Both the position numbers and the translations under genes were made by a program. A DNA stretch of 64,000 bases from Shewanella avicenniae (GTDB taxonomy: Bacteria > Pseudomonadota > Gammaproteobacteria > Enterobacterales > Shewanellaceae). The notes below the pieces were generated by a model. It saw nothing but the letters and a program-made list of their open reading frames with translations. It was not told where the DNA came from and made no database searches. The stretch is taken from the NCBI RefSeq assembly GCF_017354945.1, contig NZ_CP071503.1:1302001-1366000 (forward strand). The letters run 5' to 3'. Below are positions 49,417 through 59,848 of the stretch, piece by piece; positions within the stretch are counted from its first letter, which is position 1; the number at the start of each line of letters is the position of its first letter.

Positions 49417-50676
49417 CTAGCTGGCGTTGGCATGTGCTGGCGCATCAGTCGTGTCTGCATAGAATTGCGTTTCATCGAATTCACCTTCAGACTTACCAAC
49501 AACCACCGACGTCATCATATCGCCAGTGATATTGGTGCAGGTGCGCGCCATATCAATCACGCGGTCAATTGCTGCAATAAAGCCGATACCTTCCAGTGGT
49601 AAACCTACCGCACTCAAGGTGACTGTTAACATCACCATTGCGCTGCCAGGTACGCCAGCCGTACCCACAGAGGCAACGGTCGCAGTAACTAAAATCATGA
49701 TGTAATCGCTAAGTTCTAGTGGAATGCCATAGATTTGCGCAATAAAGATAGAGGCAACGGCCGGATAGATACCACCACAGCCGTCCATATTCATGGTTGC
49801 GCCTAACGGCAACACAAATGCAGAGTATCGTTCAGATACGCCCATGTTTAATGAACAACGAGTAGTGACCGGCAGCGTGCCGTAGCTCGATGAGGTCGTA
49901 AACGCCACAATTTGTGCTGGAAGCGCTTTGCGGAAAAACTGCATCAGCGGCAAGCGTGCGACAAACTTAATCATGCCGCCATAAACCAGCAGAATGTGCA
50001 GTGCAACACCAATATAGATTGCGACGATAAACCAAGCCAGATGTTCAAGGGTGGCGATACCATATTCACCAATCACACTTGCCATCAAACCAAACACACC
50101 AATTGGCGTGAGTTTCAGCACCAGACGCGTCAATTGGAACATCACTTCAGCGCCAGAGTTGATCACGTTTTTGAGTGGCGTGCCTTTTTCGCCGGACATA
50201 TTAATAGCAATACCAATCAGCGCCGCAAAAACAATGATTTGTAATACCGCACCGTTTGCCAGAGAAGCGAATGGGTTTTGCGGGATCATATTCAACAACA
50301 CTTGGGCAAAACCGGGAATATCGCGATCGCGTACAGTGGTGGTGGCTAACTGCATGTTGCCACCCATATCGATAGCAGAGCCCACCGCTAGGCCAATGAA
50401 CGAGGCCAGTAGCCCAGTCAACATAAACATACCGATGGTTTTAAAACTGAGGCGTTTCAGATTGACGCCATCACCCGACATAGCGGTAACACTGGTGACA
50501 ATGGCACAGAACACCAAAGGTGCAACCAGCATTTTAATTGCGTAGATAAAGAGATCACCGAGCGGAGCGACCAAGGTCGCTTTTTCACCAAAAATCACGC
50601 CAACTAAGACGCCAAGTAAAAAGCCGGCAACCACTTTTTGCCAAAAGGGGAGCTTACTAATAGTCTGCCAAATCAT
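49417..50676 (-). CDS. Dicarboxylate/amino acid:cation symporter (SLC1/DAACS family)
   Basis: 419 residues, eight membrane helices plus two re-entrant loops. HP1 carries TTSSSYGTLPVT, the NMDG motif is in GATMNMDGCGG, and HP2 in AGVPGSAMVML. Helix 8 reads DMARTCTNITGD. It keeps the Asp and the Arg that bind the acidic side chain in archaeal GltPh, so aspartate or glutamate is the likely substrate; dicarboxylates remain possible. It uses Na+ or H+. Monocistronic. Confidence 0.88.
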   Translation of the reverse strand: MIWQTISKLPFWQKVVAGFLLGVLVGVIFGEKATLVAPLGDLFIYAIKMLVAPLVFCAIVTSVTAMSGDGVNLKRLSFKTIGMFMLTGLLASFIGLAVGSAIDMGGNMQLATTTVRDRDIPGFAQVLLNMIPQNPFASLANGAVLQIIVFAALIGIAINMSGEKGTPLKNVINSGAEVMFQLTRLVLKLTPIGVFGLMASVIGEYGIATLEHLAWFIVAIYIGVALHILLVYGGMIKFVARLPLMQFFRKALPAQIVAFTTSSSYGTLPVTTRCSLNMGVSERYSAFVLPLGATMNMDGCGGIYPAVASIFIAQIYGIPLELSDYIMILVTATVASVGTAGVPGSAMVMLTVTLSAVGLPLEGIGFIAAIDRVIDMARTCTNITGDMMTSVVVGKSEGEFDETQFYADTTDAPAHANAS

Positions 50677-51100
50677 GATGTTTCCTAAGCAGCAATCCTG
50701 CTTTTATCGTTATCGTTATCACCCAAATCGCTGGGTTAAGTGAAGCTAGGGGGACGATTTTAATCCCGACTAATTTAATCGGATAAATCGTTTTCTTATA
50801 GCTTATTGCATATTAGAGATCGTCTTAACGTTTTTAAAGGGCAAATTAATCTCGGTAATGGGCAAATTTAACACACTTGTGCGGTATCTATTGCAGCAAC
50901 GCCCAGCAAGATGGCGCTGAGCAAGGATGGGTGTCAGTAAGCAGATACGACATCTTAGTCGTTTGGGTATTGGGTCTTTTGGTAAACGTCGTGAGGATGA
51001 TTAACAACTTTTAACAAGATAGTGGCATATTTCAGGGCAAATTTTCTGATACTCTCGAAAGTTAATTTAATCAGTTGTCTTTCGAGTTAAGGAGTAACCC
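50677..51100. other. 424-bp divergent region, symporter / M16 peptidase
   Basis: AT-rich, with no credible frame. It contains the upstream regions of both genes. An inverted repeat CTCGAAAG / CTTTCGAG (51054-51061, 51079-51086) ends three bases before the AAGGAG ribosome site of the peptidase gene and could form a leader hairpin. A short direct repeat CGTTATCGTTATC occurs near 50708. No known operator was recognised. Confidence 0.45.
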
Positions 51101-53971
51101 ATGAAAAAATGGTTATTGGCGGCAGCAATTGCCTCGGCATTAGCAGGATGTTCCGCCGACACCCAAGTGGTGGCCAGCCAAAATGCAGCTGTTGCCTCTG
51201 CGACATTACCTGCGGGTATTAAGTTGCTAGAATCCTATGCCCCAAAATCGGGTGAAATCGGCATTCCGTTCAACAAATATCAGCTGGCGAATGGCCTAAC
51301 TGTGGTGTTGCACCAGGATCATTCAGATCCGCTGGTGCATGTGGATGTGACTTACCATGTTGGCTCTGACCGCGAGCGTTACGGCCGCACAGGCTTTGCC
51401 CACCTGTTTGAGCACATGATGTTCCAAGGTTCTGCACACGTCGCCGATGAACAACATATCAAAACAGTGACTGCCGCCGGTGGCAGCATGAACGGCACCA
51501 CCAATACTGATCGCACCAACTATTTTGAATCGGTTCCAAGCAACCAACTGGAAAAAATGCTGTGGCTTGAGTCGGATCGTATGGGCTTCTTGCTGCCTGC
51601 GTTGACCGATGAAAAGTTTGAAGTACAACGCGCGACGGTGAAGAACGAGCGCGGTCAGCGAGTAGATAATCAACCCTATGGCAGAATGGGCGAAGTGTTC
51701 AACCAAGCCTTTTATCCGCCAGGACATCCGTATTCATGGCCTGTCATTGGTTGGCCAGAAGATTTAGACCGCGCTACCAGTCAAGATGTACGCGACTTCT
51801 TTAGCCGCTGGTACGGTCCTAACAATGCCACGTTAACTATTGGTGGCGATTTAGATGAAGCCCAAACACTGGCGTGGGTAAACAAATACTTTGGTGAAAT
51901 CCCGCGTGGCCCAGAAGTTAAGCCTTTAGCCAAACCTTTGGTAACGCTCGACAGTACACGTTACGTCTCGTTTGAAGATAATGTGCACCTGCCATTGGTG
52001 CGTATCGGCTTCCCAACTGTTTATATGCGCCATGCCGATGAAGCGCCGCTCGATGTGTTGGCATCCATTCTCGGTGGTAGCAAAAACTCCATCCTGTATA
52101 AGAACCTCGTCAAAGACGGTTATGCAGTGCAAGCCAGTGCCAGCCATGGCTGTTCCGAGTTAGCTTGCCAGATGAGTATTTTTGCACTGACCAATCCAGC
52201 CAAAGGTGCGGCGTTAGCACCTATTGAAAAGATCATTCGTGATTCAATCAACGAGTTTGAAACTCGTGGTGTGACTGATGAAGACATTGAAAAGGTCAAA
52301 ACCGAGATCCGCGCGCAAACCATTTTCGGTTTGCAAAGTGTGCGCGGCAAAGTCACCAGTTTGGCGAGTAATGAAACCTTTACCGGTGAGCCTAATCAGG
52401 TGGAGTTTGACCTGAAACGCTATGGCGCGGTTACCAAAGCCGACGTGATGCGCGTTTACAACCAGTACATCAAGGGCAAGCCAAGTGTGGTGTTGAGTGT
52501 TGTGCCTAAAGGTGGCAACGCCTTGATTGCTGCCGCTGATAACTTCAAACCCACCAATCCTGCCGTGGCTAAACAAGCGGTAGAAGGTTTAGATGGACAT
52601 CAGTCTCTGGTAGCAAAAAGCAGTTTTGACCGCAATATCGAACCGGCAGCAGGCGCGCCAGTCTCGTTGCATATGCCAAGCTTGTGGAATGATAAACTGG
52701 CCAATAATGTTGAGGTGATGGGGACGCAAAGTACTGAAACTCCAACCACCAATATAGTGCTTTATTTCGATGGTGGTCATAAGCTGGAATCGTTAGCACA
52801 GGCCGGACTTGCCAATTTAACAGCGCAAGTGATGAACGAATCGACCCAACTGCATAGCACTGAAGAATTAGCGCAGAAACTTGACCTATTGGGTGCCAGC
52901 ATCAGCTTTGATGCGAATGCTTTCCAAAGTTCAATTCGCGTGACCGCGCTGACCGAAAATCTGGATGCCACGATTGCGATTCTTAAAGAAAAGTTGCTAC
53001 AACCCGGTTTCGTTGCTGCTGACTTTGAGCGTAACAAGCAGCAATTGCTGCAGATGTTACAACATCAAAGTACTTCTCCAAGCGCGATGGCATCGGAAGG
53101 CTTCGACAAGATGCTGTATGGCGACAAGATGTATCTTGGCGTAAGTGACAGTGGCACATTGGCAACCGTGCCGAGCTTAAGCCTGGCGGACGCTAAAGCT
53201 TTCTACGAGCAGCAATACACCGCAGGTAACGCAAAAATTGTAGCGGTATCAGATTTGCCAAAAGCCGAATTGATGCAAAAACTTGCTCCGATTGCCGCGT
53301 TAACCGGTTCGCGTGCTGACGTGCCAGAGCAACAGCCGCAAACCATGGTTGCTAAAAACACCGTTTATCTGATCGATAAACCGGGCGCCGCACAATCTGT
53401 TATTCGTGTTGGCAAGTTATCGCTACCGTTTGATGCCGAAGGCGAATATTTCAAAGCCACTCTGATGAACTATCCGCTGGGCATGGCATTTAATAGCCGT
53501 ATTAATCTGAACTTACGTGAAGATAAAGGGTATACCTATGGTGCTCGCTCGATGTTTGTCGGTGGTAAAGAAACCGGCTATTTCTATGCCGGCGCTGATG
53601 TACGTGCCGATGTGACCGATAAGGCGTTAGCTGAAGTGATGAAAGAGATCACTCACTATCACGAACAAGGGATGACGGCGGAAGAGTTGAAATTTACCCA
53701 AGATTCCATCAGCCAAAGTAAGGCGATGGACTATGAAACGCCGTTTGAGAAAGCGCGGTTTATTCGCATGATCCAGCGTCATGATCTACCAGCAGACTAC
53801 ATCGAGCAGCAGAATAAAATTCTTGCGAATATCGATGTTGCCCAGCTAAATCAACTCGCTAAGAAGTGGTTAGATCCGCAATCTATGGGGATTTTGGTGG
53901 TGGGTGATAAGGCCAGTGTTAAGCCAACTCTGGAAGCCCTTGGTTATAAAGTGGTCGACATGAGCTTGTAA
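51101..53971 (+). CDS. M16 family zinc metallopeptidase, lipoprotein
   Basis: 956 residues. The lipoprotein signal ends at LAGC (residue 17). There are two M16 modules: the active N-terminal one with the inverted zinc motif HLFEH near residue 104 and a downstream Glu, and an inactive C-terminal one containing the LREDKGYTYGARS substrate segment. Related proteins are pitrilysin-like peptidases of the periplasm or outer membrane. Start ATG 51101 follows AAGGAG. Monocistronic, with a hairpin terminator at 54026. Confidence 0.92.
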   Translation: MKKWLLAAAIASALAGCSADTQVVASQNAAVASATLPAGIKLLESYAPKSGEIGIPFNKYQLANGLTVVLHQDHSDPLVHVDVTYHVGSDRERYGRTGFAHLFEHMMFQGSAHVADEQHIKTVTAAGGSMNGTTNTDRTNYFESVPSNQLEKMLWLESDRMGFLLPALTDEKFEVQRATVKNERGQRVDNQPYGRMGEVFNQAFYPPGHPYSWPVIGWPEDLDRATSQDVRDFFSRWYGPNNATLTIGGDLDEAQTLAWVNKYFGEIPRGPEVKPLAKPLVTLDSTRYVSFEDNVHLPLVRIGFPTVYMRHADEAPLDVLASILGGSKNSILYKNLVKDGYAVQASASHGCSELACQMSIFALTNPAKGAALAPIEKIIRDSINEFETRGVTDEDIEKVKTEIRAQTIFGLQSVRGKVTSLASNETFTGEPNQVEFDLKRYGAVTKADVMRVYNQYIKGKPSVVLSVVPKGGNALIAAADNFKPTNPAVAKQAVEGLDGHQSLVAKSSFDRNIEPAAGAPVSLHMPSLWNDKLANNVEVMGTQSTETPTTNIVLYFDGGHKLESLAQAGLANLTAQVMNESTQLHSTEELAQKLDLLGASISFDANAFQSSIRVTALTENLDATIAILKEKLLQPGFVAADFERNKQQLLQMLQHQSTSPSAMASEGFDKMLYGDKMYLGVSDSGTLATVPSLSLADAKAFYEQQYTAGNAKIVAVSDLPKAELMQKLAPIAALTGSRADVPEQQPQTMVAKNTVYLIDKPGAAQSVIRVGKLSLPFDAEGEYFKATLMNYPLGMAFNSRINLNLREDKGYTYGARSMFVGGKETGYFYAGADVRADVTDKALAEVMKEITHYHEQGMTAEELKFTQDSISQSKAMDYETPFEKARFIRMIQRHDLPADYIEQQNKILANIDVAQLNQLAKKWLDPQSMGILVVGDKASVKPTLEALGYKVVDMSL

Positions 53972-54025
53972 TAGCTAGAATCGTCCCCATAATGGGGTAA
54001 AGGACCCATAGGATCTGATGTGACA

Positions 54026-54052
54026 AAGGTGACAGTGATTTACTGTCACCTT
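54026..54052 (+). terminator. Terminator after the M16 peptidase
   Basis: AAGGTGACAGT (54026-54036) with 54042-54052, followed by TTGTTGTTTT. A second small hairpin CCCCAT/ATGGGG lies near 53985. Confidence 0.7.
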
Positions 54053-54161
54053 GTTGTTTTCACTCACTGATAAAACTGCTTGACTTAATTGAATAGTTGA
54101 CAAAAATACTCAGACTTAAGTTCAGGTAGCGACAGTCAGTCCTACAATCGAGATCAATAAT

Positions 54162-55751
54162 TTGAAGTCATTTGATGAGACTCTGGCAATCTTCGCTGAT
54201 GAGGAAAGCCGTAAAGCGTTGCGAACCATGCAGCGAGGGATTGAAAGAGAGGCATTACGGATTAATGCTGACAATGAGTTGGCGTTAACACCTCATCCTG
54301 CCAGTTTAGGCGCAGCGTTAACCCATTCTCGCATCACTACTGATTACAGCGAATCCTTGATGGAGTTCATTACACCGGTTTATACCGATGTTGATCAGAT
54401 GCTAAAAGGCCTCACTGAAACCCATGCTTATGCGGTGCAGCACCTCAACGGTGAAAAGCTGTGGCCAGTGAGCATGCCATGTTATGTGGGCGATGAAAAA
54501 CAGATCCCAATTTCTTACTATGGCACCTCGAACAGTGGCATCTTAAAGCGCTTATACCGTAAAGGGTTAACCTATCGCTACGGCGCGCTCATGCAGATCA
54601 TTGCCGGGGTACATTTTAACTTTTCTGTGTCCGATGCATTGTGGCAAACCCTTTATCAACATAGCGATAAGCAACTGAGCTTAGGCGATTTCATCTCTGA
54701 TCGTTATTTCGATTTGATCCGCAACTATCGCCGTTTAGTGTGGGTTTTGCCTTATCTATTTGGTGCATCACCTGCGATATGCCGGTCATTTATCAAAGAT
54801 CAGCAAACCGAGTTGGATTTCCTCACTCATAGTAGCGGCACGCTTTATCGGCCCTATTCCACCTCGCTGCGCATGAGCGACTTGGGTTACACCAATAAAG
54901 AGCAAGAAAAGCTGTCGATTAGCTACAACTCGCTGCAAGAATACCTGCAAGGCATTAAAGCGGCGATTAAGATGCCATCGAAAAAATTTGCCGATATTGG
55001 CGTTAATGTTGATGGCGAATATCGTCAGCTCAATGCGAACATTTTGCAGATTGAAAATGAATTTTACGCGCCAATTCGTGCCAAACGAGTGACCAAACGC
55101 GGTGAAAAACCGTCAGAAGCCTTGTGCCGTGCTGGTGTGCAATATATCGAAGTGCGCGCGTTGGACGTCAACCCATTTAGCCCCATCGGGATTGATGCGT
55201 CACAAGTACGTTTCTTAGATTTGTTCTTGCTGTATTGCCTGATGCAACCTTCCGCCAAAGTTGACGCTGCCGGTGAAAAAGAGATCGCCGCTAACCTTAA
55301 AGCTGTGGTGCTCGAAGGACGTAAACTCGGGTTAATCTTGAGCCGTAATGGCGAAGCGATTTCGCTGCAGCAATGGATGCGTGAATTGTTTGCTGATTTG
55401 GGGCGCATTGCCGCTGTGATTGATGGTGATGATAGGGTTTACGCTGACACCTTAGCACATTGGTCTGAAGCGGTCGAAAACCCTGAAATGACCCTCTCAG
55501 GCCGTATTTGGCAGTCGTTGGCGCAGACTGGGCTTGATCATGGTGCTTGGGTACGTCAATTGGCCGAACAGTATCATCGTCAACTGGTGGATTATCCAAT
55601 TCCACAAGCAGCGCTGGCATCCCTCGATGCTGAGGCAGCCGCTTCCATCGAACAACAGCATCAGCTGGAAGCCAGTGATAAGCTCGATTTTGAGCAGTTC
55701 CTTGCCGAGTACTTCCGCGCCAATACTCAAGTAGATGAGCCGGTACATTGA
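54162..55751 (+). CDS. gshA: Glutamate-cysteine ligase GshA
   Basis: 529 residues, the proteobacterial type I enzyme that joins glutamate and cysteine in glutathione synthesis. QRGIEREALRIN, TTDYSESLMEFITP, SMPCYVGDE and YGTSNSGILK match the family. The start is TTG 54162. No in-frame ATG lies between it and the conserved QRG segment that keeps the usual 22-residue leader, so TTG is accepted despite a poor ribosome site. The next gene starts at a TTG overlapping its stop codon (TTGA). Confidence 0.96.
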   Translation: MKSFDETLAIFADEESRKALRTMQRGIEREALRINADNELALTPHPASLGAALTHSRITTDYSESLMEFITPVYTDVDQMLKGLTETHAYAVQHLNGEKLWPVSMPCYVGDEKQIPISYYGTSNSGILKRLYRKGLTYRYGALMQIIAGVHFNFSVSDALWQTLYQHSDKQLSLGDFISDRYFDLIRNYRRLVWVLPYLFGASPAICRSFIKDQQTELDFLTHSSGTLYRPYSTSLRMSDLGYTNKEQEKLSISYNSLQEYLQGIKAAIKMPSKKFADIGVNVDGEYRQLNANILQIENEFYAPIRAKRVTKRGEKPSEALCRAGVQYIEVRALDVNPFSPIGIDASQVRFLDLFLLYCLMQPSAKVDAAGEKEIAANLKAVVLEGRKLGLILSRNGEAISLQQWMRELFADLGRIAAVIDGDDRVYADTLAHWSEAVENPEMTLSGRIWQSLAQTGLDHGAWVRQLAEQYHRQLVDYPIPQAALASLDAEAAASIEQQHQLEASDKLDFEQFLAEYFRANTQVDEPVH

Positions 55752-56170
55752 AATCATCACTGTTTATAGCGTTAACTGCGTTATTGCTGACATCCTGTGC
55801 TTCGGCACCGGATGACGGCAGTGGCTGCGGTGTAGTCAGTACCTATTTGCCGTCAGATCCTGCGAATCACTATTTTCCTCTTGTGGTGACTGACCTCGAT
55901 GGCAAGCCGGTGATCTCTAAACCCAATTATCCACTTGCCATCGGCCAGCATACTTTCAGGGTGTCTGAGCTGATTGATGATGAAACGCTGCAAGTTCGCT
56001 TGGCCGCACGGGTGCCTAAAGAAATCACCGTTATGGTTGAGGCAGATACACGCTATCAACTGATGGCGCAGTTTAACGTCGACAAACAGTATCGCGGTAA
56101 TGATCAAAGCTATTGGCAACCGATGATCCGCTCGCAGGAGTATCACGAATGCCAACTCCCTCAAGAATAG
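55748..56170 (+). CDS. Small lipoprotein of unknown function
   Basis: 140 residues with a lipoprotein signal MKSSLFIALTALLLTSC. A mature beta-rich domain follows with no recognised motif; two further cysteines (GCGVV, HECQL) could form a disulfide. Start TTG 55748 overlaps the gshA stop, so translation is probably coupled. I do not recognise the family; its position suggests an envelope protein cotranscribed with gshA. Confidence 0.75.
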   Translation: MKSSLFIALTALLLTSCASAPDDGSGCGVVSTYLPSDPANHYFPLVVTDLDGKPVISKPNYPLAIGQHTFRVSELIDDETLQVRLAARVPKEITVMVEADTRYQLMAQFNVDKQYRGNDQSYWQPMIRSQEYHECQLPQE

Positions 56171-56211
56171 CGTAGTTAAAGGGTTGAAATTCTAACGATT
56201 ATCGTGCTCAA

Positions 56212-56904
56212 TTGGATAAATTTATTCCCCGGCTGCGGTATTCTGGTTTGGTTAAATTTCGTTTTGCTGCGCAACATTCATTGGCTTATTGGCTGAAAAC
56301 TATGCTGATAGGCGCACTCACCACAGTCACCTTAGCAGGGTGCGCGACGTCGCCTCCCGAAAATCCCGATAATATCTGCGAAATTTTTCGTGAAAACCGC
56401 GATTGGTATGATGCGGCGCTCGATGCGCAAGATAAGTGGGGCGTGCCAGTGCATGTGCCGTTGGCGATGATGTATCAAGAAAGCTCATTTAAACACGATG
56501 CCGCACCACCGATGGAATATGTTCTAGGTTTTATTCCAATAGGCCGCGCCAGTGATGCCTATGGTTATGCTCAAGCCAAAACCATGACCTGGGATGACTA
56601 TGTGCGTGAGACCGGCAATGGCTGGGCCAGTCGCAGTGACTTTGATGATGCCATGGATTTTATGGGCTGGTTTATCTGGAAAACCAATAAGCTGAATGGT
56701 GTGTCTAAGTGGGATGCGAAGAATCAATATCTGAATTACCACGAAGGTTGGGGCGGTTATAAACGCGGCACTTATTGGAAAAAACAGTGGCTGGTGAAAG
56801 TGGCAAAAAAAGTCGATGCCCGTTCACGTAAATATGCCACGCAATACAAAAGCTGCAAAAAGGAGCTCGATTCTTCTTGGTTTTGGCGCTTATTTTTTGG
56901 CTAA
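56212..56904 (+). CDS. Transglycosylase-SLT-like lipoprotein
   Basis: Up to 230 residues from TTG 56212. A start at TTG 56281 or ATG 56302 would place the lipoprotein signal (IGALTTVTLAGC) at the N-terminus and looks more natural. The mature part has MMYQESSF, the usual position of the catalytic Glu of lytic transglycosylases, and YGYAQAKTMTWDDY. It may cleave peptidoglycan or be a related binding protein. Its 3' end overlaps the convergent GGDEF gene by 15 bases. Confidence 0.72.
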   Translation: MDKFIPRLRYSGLVKFRFAAQHSLAYWLKTMLIGALTTVTLAGCATSPPENPDNICEIFRENRDWYDAALDAQDKWGVPVHVPLAMMYQESSFKHDAAPPMEYVLGFIPIGRASDAYGYAQAKTMTWDDYVRETGNGWASRSDFDDAMDFMGWFIWKTNKLNGVSKWDAKNQYLNYHEGWGGYKRGTYWKKQWLVKVAKKVDARSRKYATQYKSCKKELDSSWFWRLFFG

Positions 56905-58083
56905 ATGCTGTTGCCGTGACACGATAGCTTGTTCAGCAATATCAAAGGCTTCTGCCAAATTTCCCAAGTAGATAGCGCTGCCCACGGTAAAGCGTAAACC
57001 GGGAATTCGGCGGCTTAATTCAAAGCTGACGTCGGATAGCCAAGCATTGATCTGGGTTGAGTCGCCATAGGTTAACACCGCAAATTTATCACCCCGTAAG
57101 CGGCTTAGCAGGGCTTTCGCTGGCCAGCATTCTTTTAAGGTGCGCCCGAGCTGCCGCAGTGCTTCATCGCCAGCTTCAAGCCCGTGCTGCTTGTTAATCT
57201 CTTTGAGGTTATCCAAATCAATCAGAATTAACTCACTTTGCACGCCCGAGCGTAACGGCCACTGAATCGCCTGCTCTTCAAAGTAGCTGCGGTTGGCCAG
57301 CCCCGTTAAGTTATCGTAGTTGCGTAGCTGATCAATCAACTGGGCGTGTTGATAGAGCGCCAACGCATTTGCTGCTGCGTTGGTCAAAATCGTCGCGATA
57401 GACACATCGTAATCACTGAAACTACCGGGCTGCTCGCTATCGAGGTTCAATAGCGCATACAGTTTGCCATCGACATGGATGGGGCAGGACAGGGTCGCGC
57501 GAATGCGATTGTCGGCAATGTGTTCTGCACCGTGCGCATCCGCAGCAATACCACCGTCGGTGTCGTTGAGCAAAATGGCGCGATCACATCGGCCGCCAGT
57601 CATCTTATATTGAAACGTTTGATGCAACTGCATATTGAGCTGTTGCAGCCGTTTGACATCCAAGCCTACCGCCGCTTCAAACTGCAGTCGTTTGCTGTAC
57701 TCATCGACTTTGATCACTGAGCCAAATTCGGCGGCTGGGATCAAATTCATCGCTTTGGATAACAGCGCGCTGAGAAAATCATGCTCGCTGCCGCAGTACT
57801 GATGCAGTTGCATCAATTCCATGGTGGCATCGTTGATTTGGGTAAGTTGGTGTACTTTATCGCGCTGGTGGCTGAGCACACTAAAATAGAGAAAAAAGCC
57901 TAAGCTGTAGGCCAGATAGTAGATGATGCCAACGCCGCAAAGCAGCAGCCAAGGATATTGTCCCGGGCCGCTGAACATCCAGCACAGCAAACCAAACAGT
58001 AGCATGGGCACCAGCAACAACAGCAGATGTTGGCTGGTGGAGACTCTTACATCGTCAAGTTCGCTACTGTGGTTAAAGTCCAA
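56890..58083 (-). CDS. GAF-GGDEF membrane protein with degenerate active site
   Basis: 397 residues. Two membrane helices (about 18-70) are followed by a GAF domain (about 95-245) and a GGDEF domain (about 250-395; DNLTGLANRSYF, LILIDLDNLKEIN). The signature loop reads RGDKF instead of GG(D/E)EF: the first Gly and the catalytic acid are replaced. Diguanylate cyclase activity is therefore unlikely, and a GTP- or c-di-GMP-sensing or scaffold role is possible. It is last after purEK on the same strand, but 46 bases away and not obviously related. Confidence 0.82.
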   Translation of the reverse strand: MDFNHSSELDDVRVSTSQHLLLLLVPMLLFGLLCWMFSGPGQYPWLLLCGVGIIYYLAYSLGFFLYFSVLSHQRDKVHQLTQINDATMELMQLHQYCGSEHDFLSALLSKAMNLIPAAEFGSVIKVDEYSKRLQFEAAVGLDVKRLQQLNMQLHQTFQYKMTGGRCDRAILLNDTDGGIAADAHGAEHIADNRIRATLSCPIHVDGKLYALLNLDSEQPGSFSDYDVSIATILTNAAANALALYQHAQLIDQLRNYDNLTGLANRSYFEEQAIQWPLRSGVQSELILIDLDNLKEINKQHGLEAGDEALRQLGRTLKECWPAKALLSRLRGDKFAVLTYGDSTQINAWLSDVSFELSRRIPGLRFTVGSAIYLGNLAEAFDIAEQAIVSRQQHLAKK

Positions 58084-58129
58084 TGAACAACTCCTTTAGC
58101 TGCACAGGCTTAGCGGCCCTGCGACATCA

Positions 58130-59212
58130 TCATGCTTGATAGTGCGCCAATATCCAAGCCAGCGGTGCTTGATACTGACTTGGCATCCATTGCTGCAGCT
58201 GGGCGATACTGTCGGCCAGTACCTCTTTATCAATCACAGATAAATTGAGGTGGCCGACTTTGCGACCAGGGCGTACTTCCTTGTTATACCAATAAAGTTC
58301 AGCATTCGGCAGCGATAGCCAGCGGTCATCTTTGTTGATACCGATCAAGTTAACCATCACACATTGGAAGTTCACTTGTGGCGTCATCACTGCCAAGTCG
58401 CACAAGGCACGCAGATGCAGTTGGAACTGGTCGATATGACAACCCGCTTGGGTCCAGTGTCCTGAGTTGTGTACTCGAGGAGCAAGTTCGTTCACCAGCA
58501 GGTGTTTGCCCACGCGGAAGCATTCCATCGCCATTACGCCGACATAGTTGAGGCCATTCATGATGGTGGACAACATAGCTTCGGCTTCGGCTTGTAATTT
58601 TTGCAGTCGTGGCAGTGGCGAAATTGATGCCATCAAAATGCCATCTTGATGCAAATTGAGGGTCAATGGATAAAACACACAGCGACCATCATGGGTGCGA
58701 GCACCTACCAGCGATACTTCTTCATCAAAGTTAATGGCTTGTTCGGCAATCGCTTCATTGCGCCAGTCATCGGGTACTTGTGTCGCCTCAGCTTGTTTTA
58801 GCCAAAACTGACCGCGTCCGTCATAACCACCGGTGCGGCGTTTGAGCAAGACGCGTTCGCCATATTTGGCGTAGAGTTGCTCAGCAGCGCTGCTATCGCT
58901 TACCAATTCCCACGGCGCAGTAGCAACATTTAGCTCATCCAACAGGCTCTTTTGAGTAAAGCGGTCGGCTAAACGGCCAAACACGGGACCATTGATAAAC
59001 TGAGGGTGTTCAGACAGTTGTAAGCTCAATGCGGATTCAGGCCACTGCTCACGTTCGGCGGTGACAATATGATCTGGCTGCATTGGCAGCTTTTCTTCGG
59101 TTGGTGCCATGATGTCGATGGGACGGACATCTAACGCCAGCGGCTGACCGGCATGTGCCAGCATTGCGCCTAATTGGCCGTTACCGAGTACCCAAACTGT
59201 GTTTGACATCAT
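58130..59212 (-). CDS. purK: 5-(carboxyamino)imidazole ribonucleotide synthase
   Basis: 360 residues of the ATP-grasp family. The N-terminal [15 protein letters not shown] is the PurK signature; [14 protein letters not shown] and [14 protein letters not shown] are the ATP and substrate loops. With PurE it carboxylates AIR in purine synthesis. Its ATG overlaps the purE stop by four bases, indicating coupling. Confidence 0.97.
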   Translation of the reverse strand: MMSNTVWVLGNGQLGAMLAHAGQPLALDVRPIDIMAPTEEKLPMQPDHIVTAEREQWPESALSLQLSEHPQFINGPVFGRLADRFTQKSLLDELNVATAPWELVSDSSAAEQLYAKYGERVLLKRRTGGYDGRGQFWLKQAEATQVPDDWRNEAIAEQAINFDEEVSLVGARTHDGRCVFYPLTLNLHQDGILMASISPLPRLQKLQAEAEAMLSTIMNGLNYVGVMAMECFRVGKHLLVNELAPRVHNSGHWTQAGCHIDQFQLHLRALCDLAVMTPQVNFQCVMVNLIGINKDDRWLSLPNAELYWYNKEVRPGRKVGHLNLSVIDKEVLADSIAQLQQWMPSQYQAPLAWILAHYQA

Positions 59213-59700
59213 GCCTCCCGAGGATCTGGATTATCCAGCACTGAACGTGTTTGTGCTTCGCGGAATGCTTCTAAACGCTCCGCCAATTGAGCATCGTTAG
59301 TCGCCAGAATTTGGCTGGCCAGTAACCCTGCATTAAATGCGCCGGCAGTGCCAATTGCCAAGGTGCCCACGGCAATACCTTTTGGCATCTGCACGATAGA
59401 CAACAAGCTATCCATCCCATTGAGTGCTTTGCTTTGCACCGGCACGCCCAACACAGGCAGACGCGTTTTTGAAGCTAACATGCCAGGTAGATGCGCTGCA
59501 CCGCCTGCGCCACCAATAATAACTTTGAAGCCTTTATCCGCTGCGGTTGCCGCAAACTCAATCAGCTTATCGGGAGTACGGTGAGCACTTACCACTTCAA
59601 CATGGTATGGCACCTTCAAGATGTCCATGATCTCAGCGGCGGCTTCCATTGTCGGCCAATCGCTCTTTGATCCCATAACGACAGCAACGAGGGCTTGCAT
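59209..59700 (-). CDS. purE: N5-carboxyaminoimidazole ribonucleotide mutase
   Basis: 163 residues from ATG 59700 ([15 protein letters not shown]), with AAGGAG six bases upstream; a GTG two codons earlier is too close to that site. [15 protein letters not shown] and [12 protein letters not shown] are the class I PurE motifs. It is the first gene of purEK, with a PurR-like site upstream. Confidence 0.97.
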   Translation of the reverse strand: MQALVAVVMGSKSDWPTMEAAAEIMDILKVPYHVEVVSAHRTPDKLIEFAATAADKGFKVIIGGAGGAAHLPGMLASKTRLPVLGVPVQSKALNGMDSLLSIVQMPKGIAVGTLAIGTAGAFNAGLLASQILATNDAQLAERLEAFREAQTRSVLDNPDPREA

Positions 59701-59848
59701 GATCACTCCTTAACACGGGTATTTTTTAAAATGTAGGGTCATTATTTGGCTTTGAGCGGTATTTTAAATACCACTCAAAAAATTTGCGCGGATCATAACA
59801 TGAACCCTAGCGATGTGCTGCCTTTTAGCTGCGCGGACAGTTGCGTGA

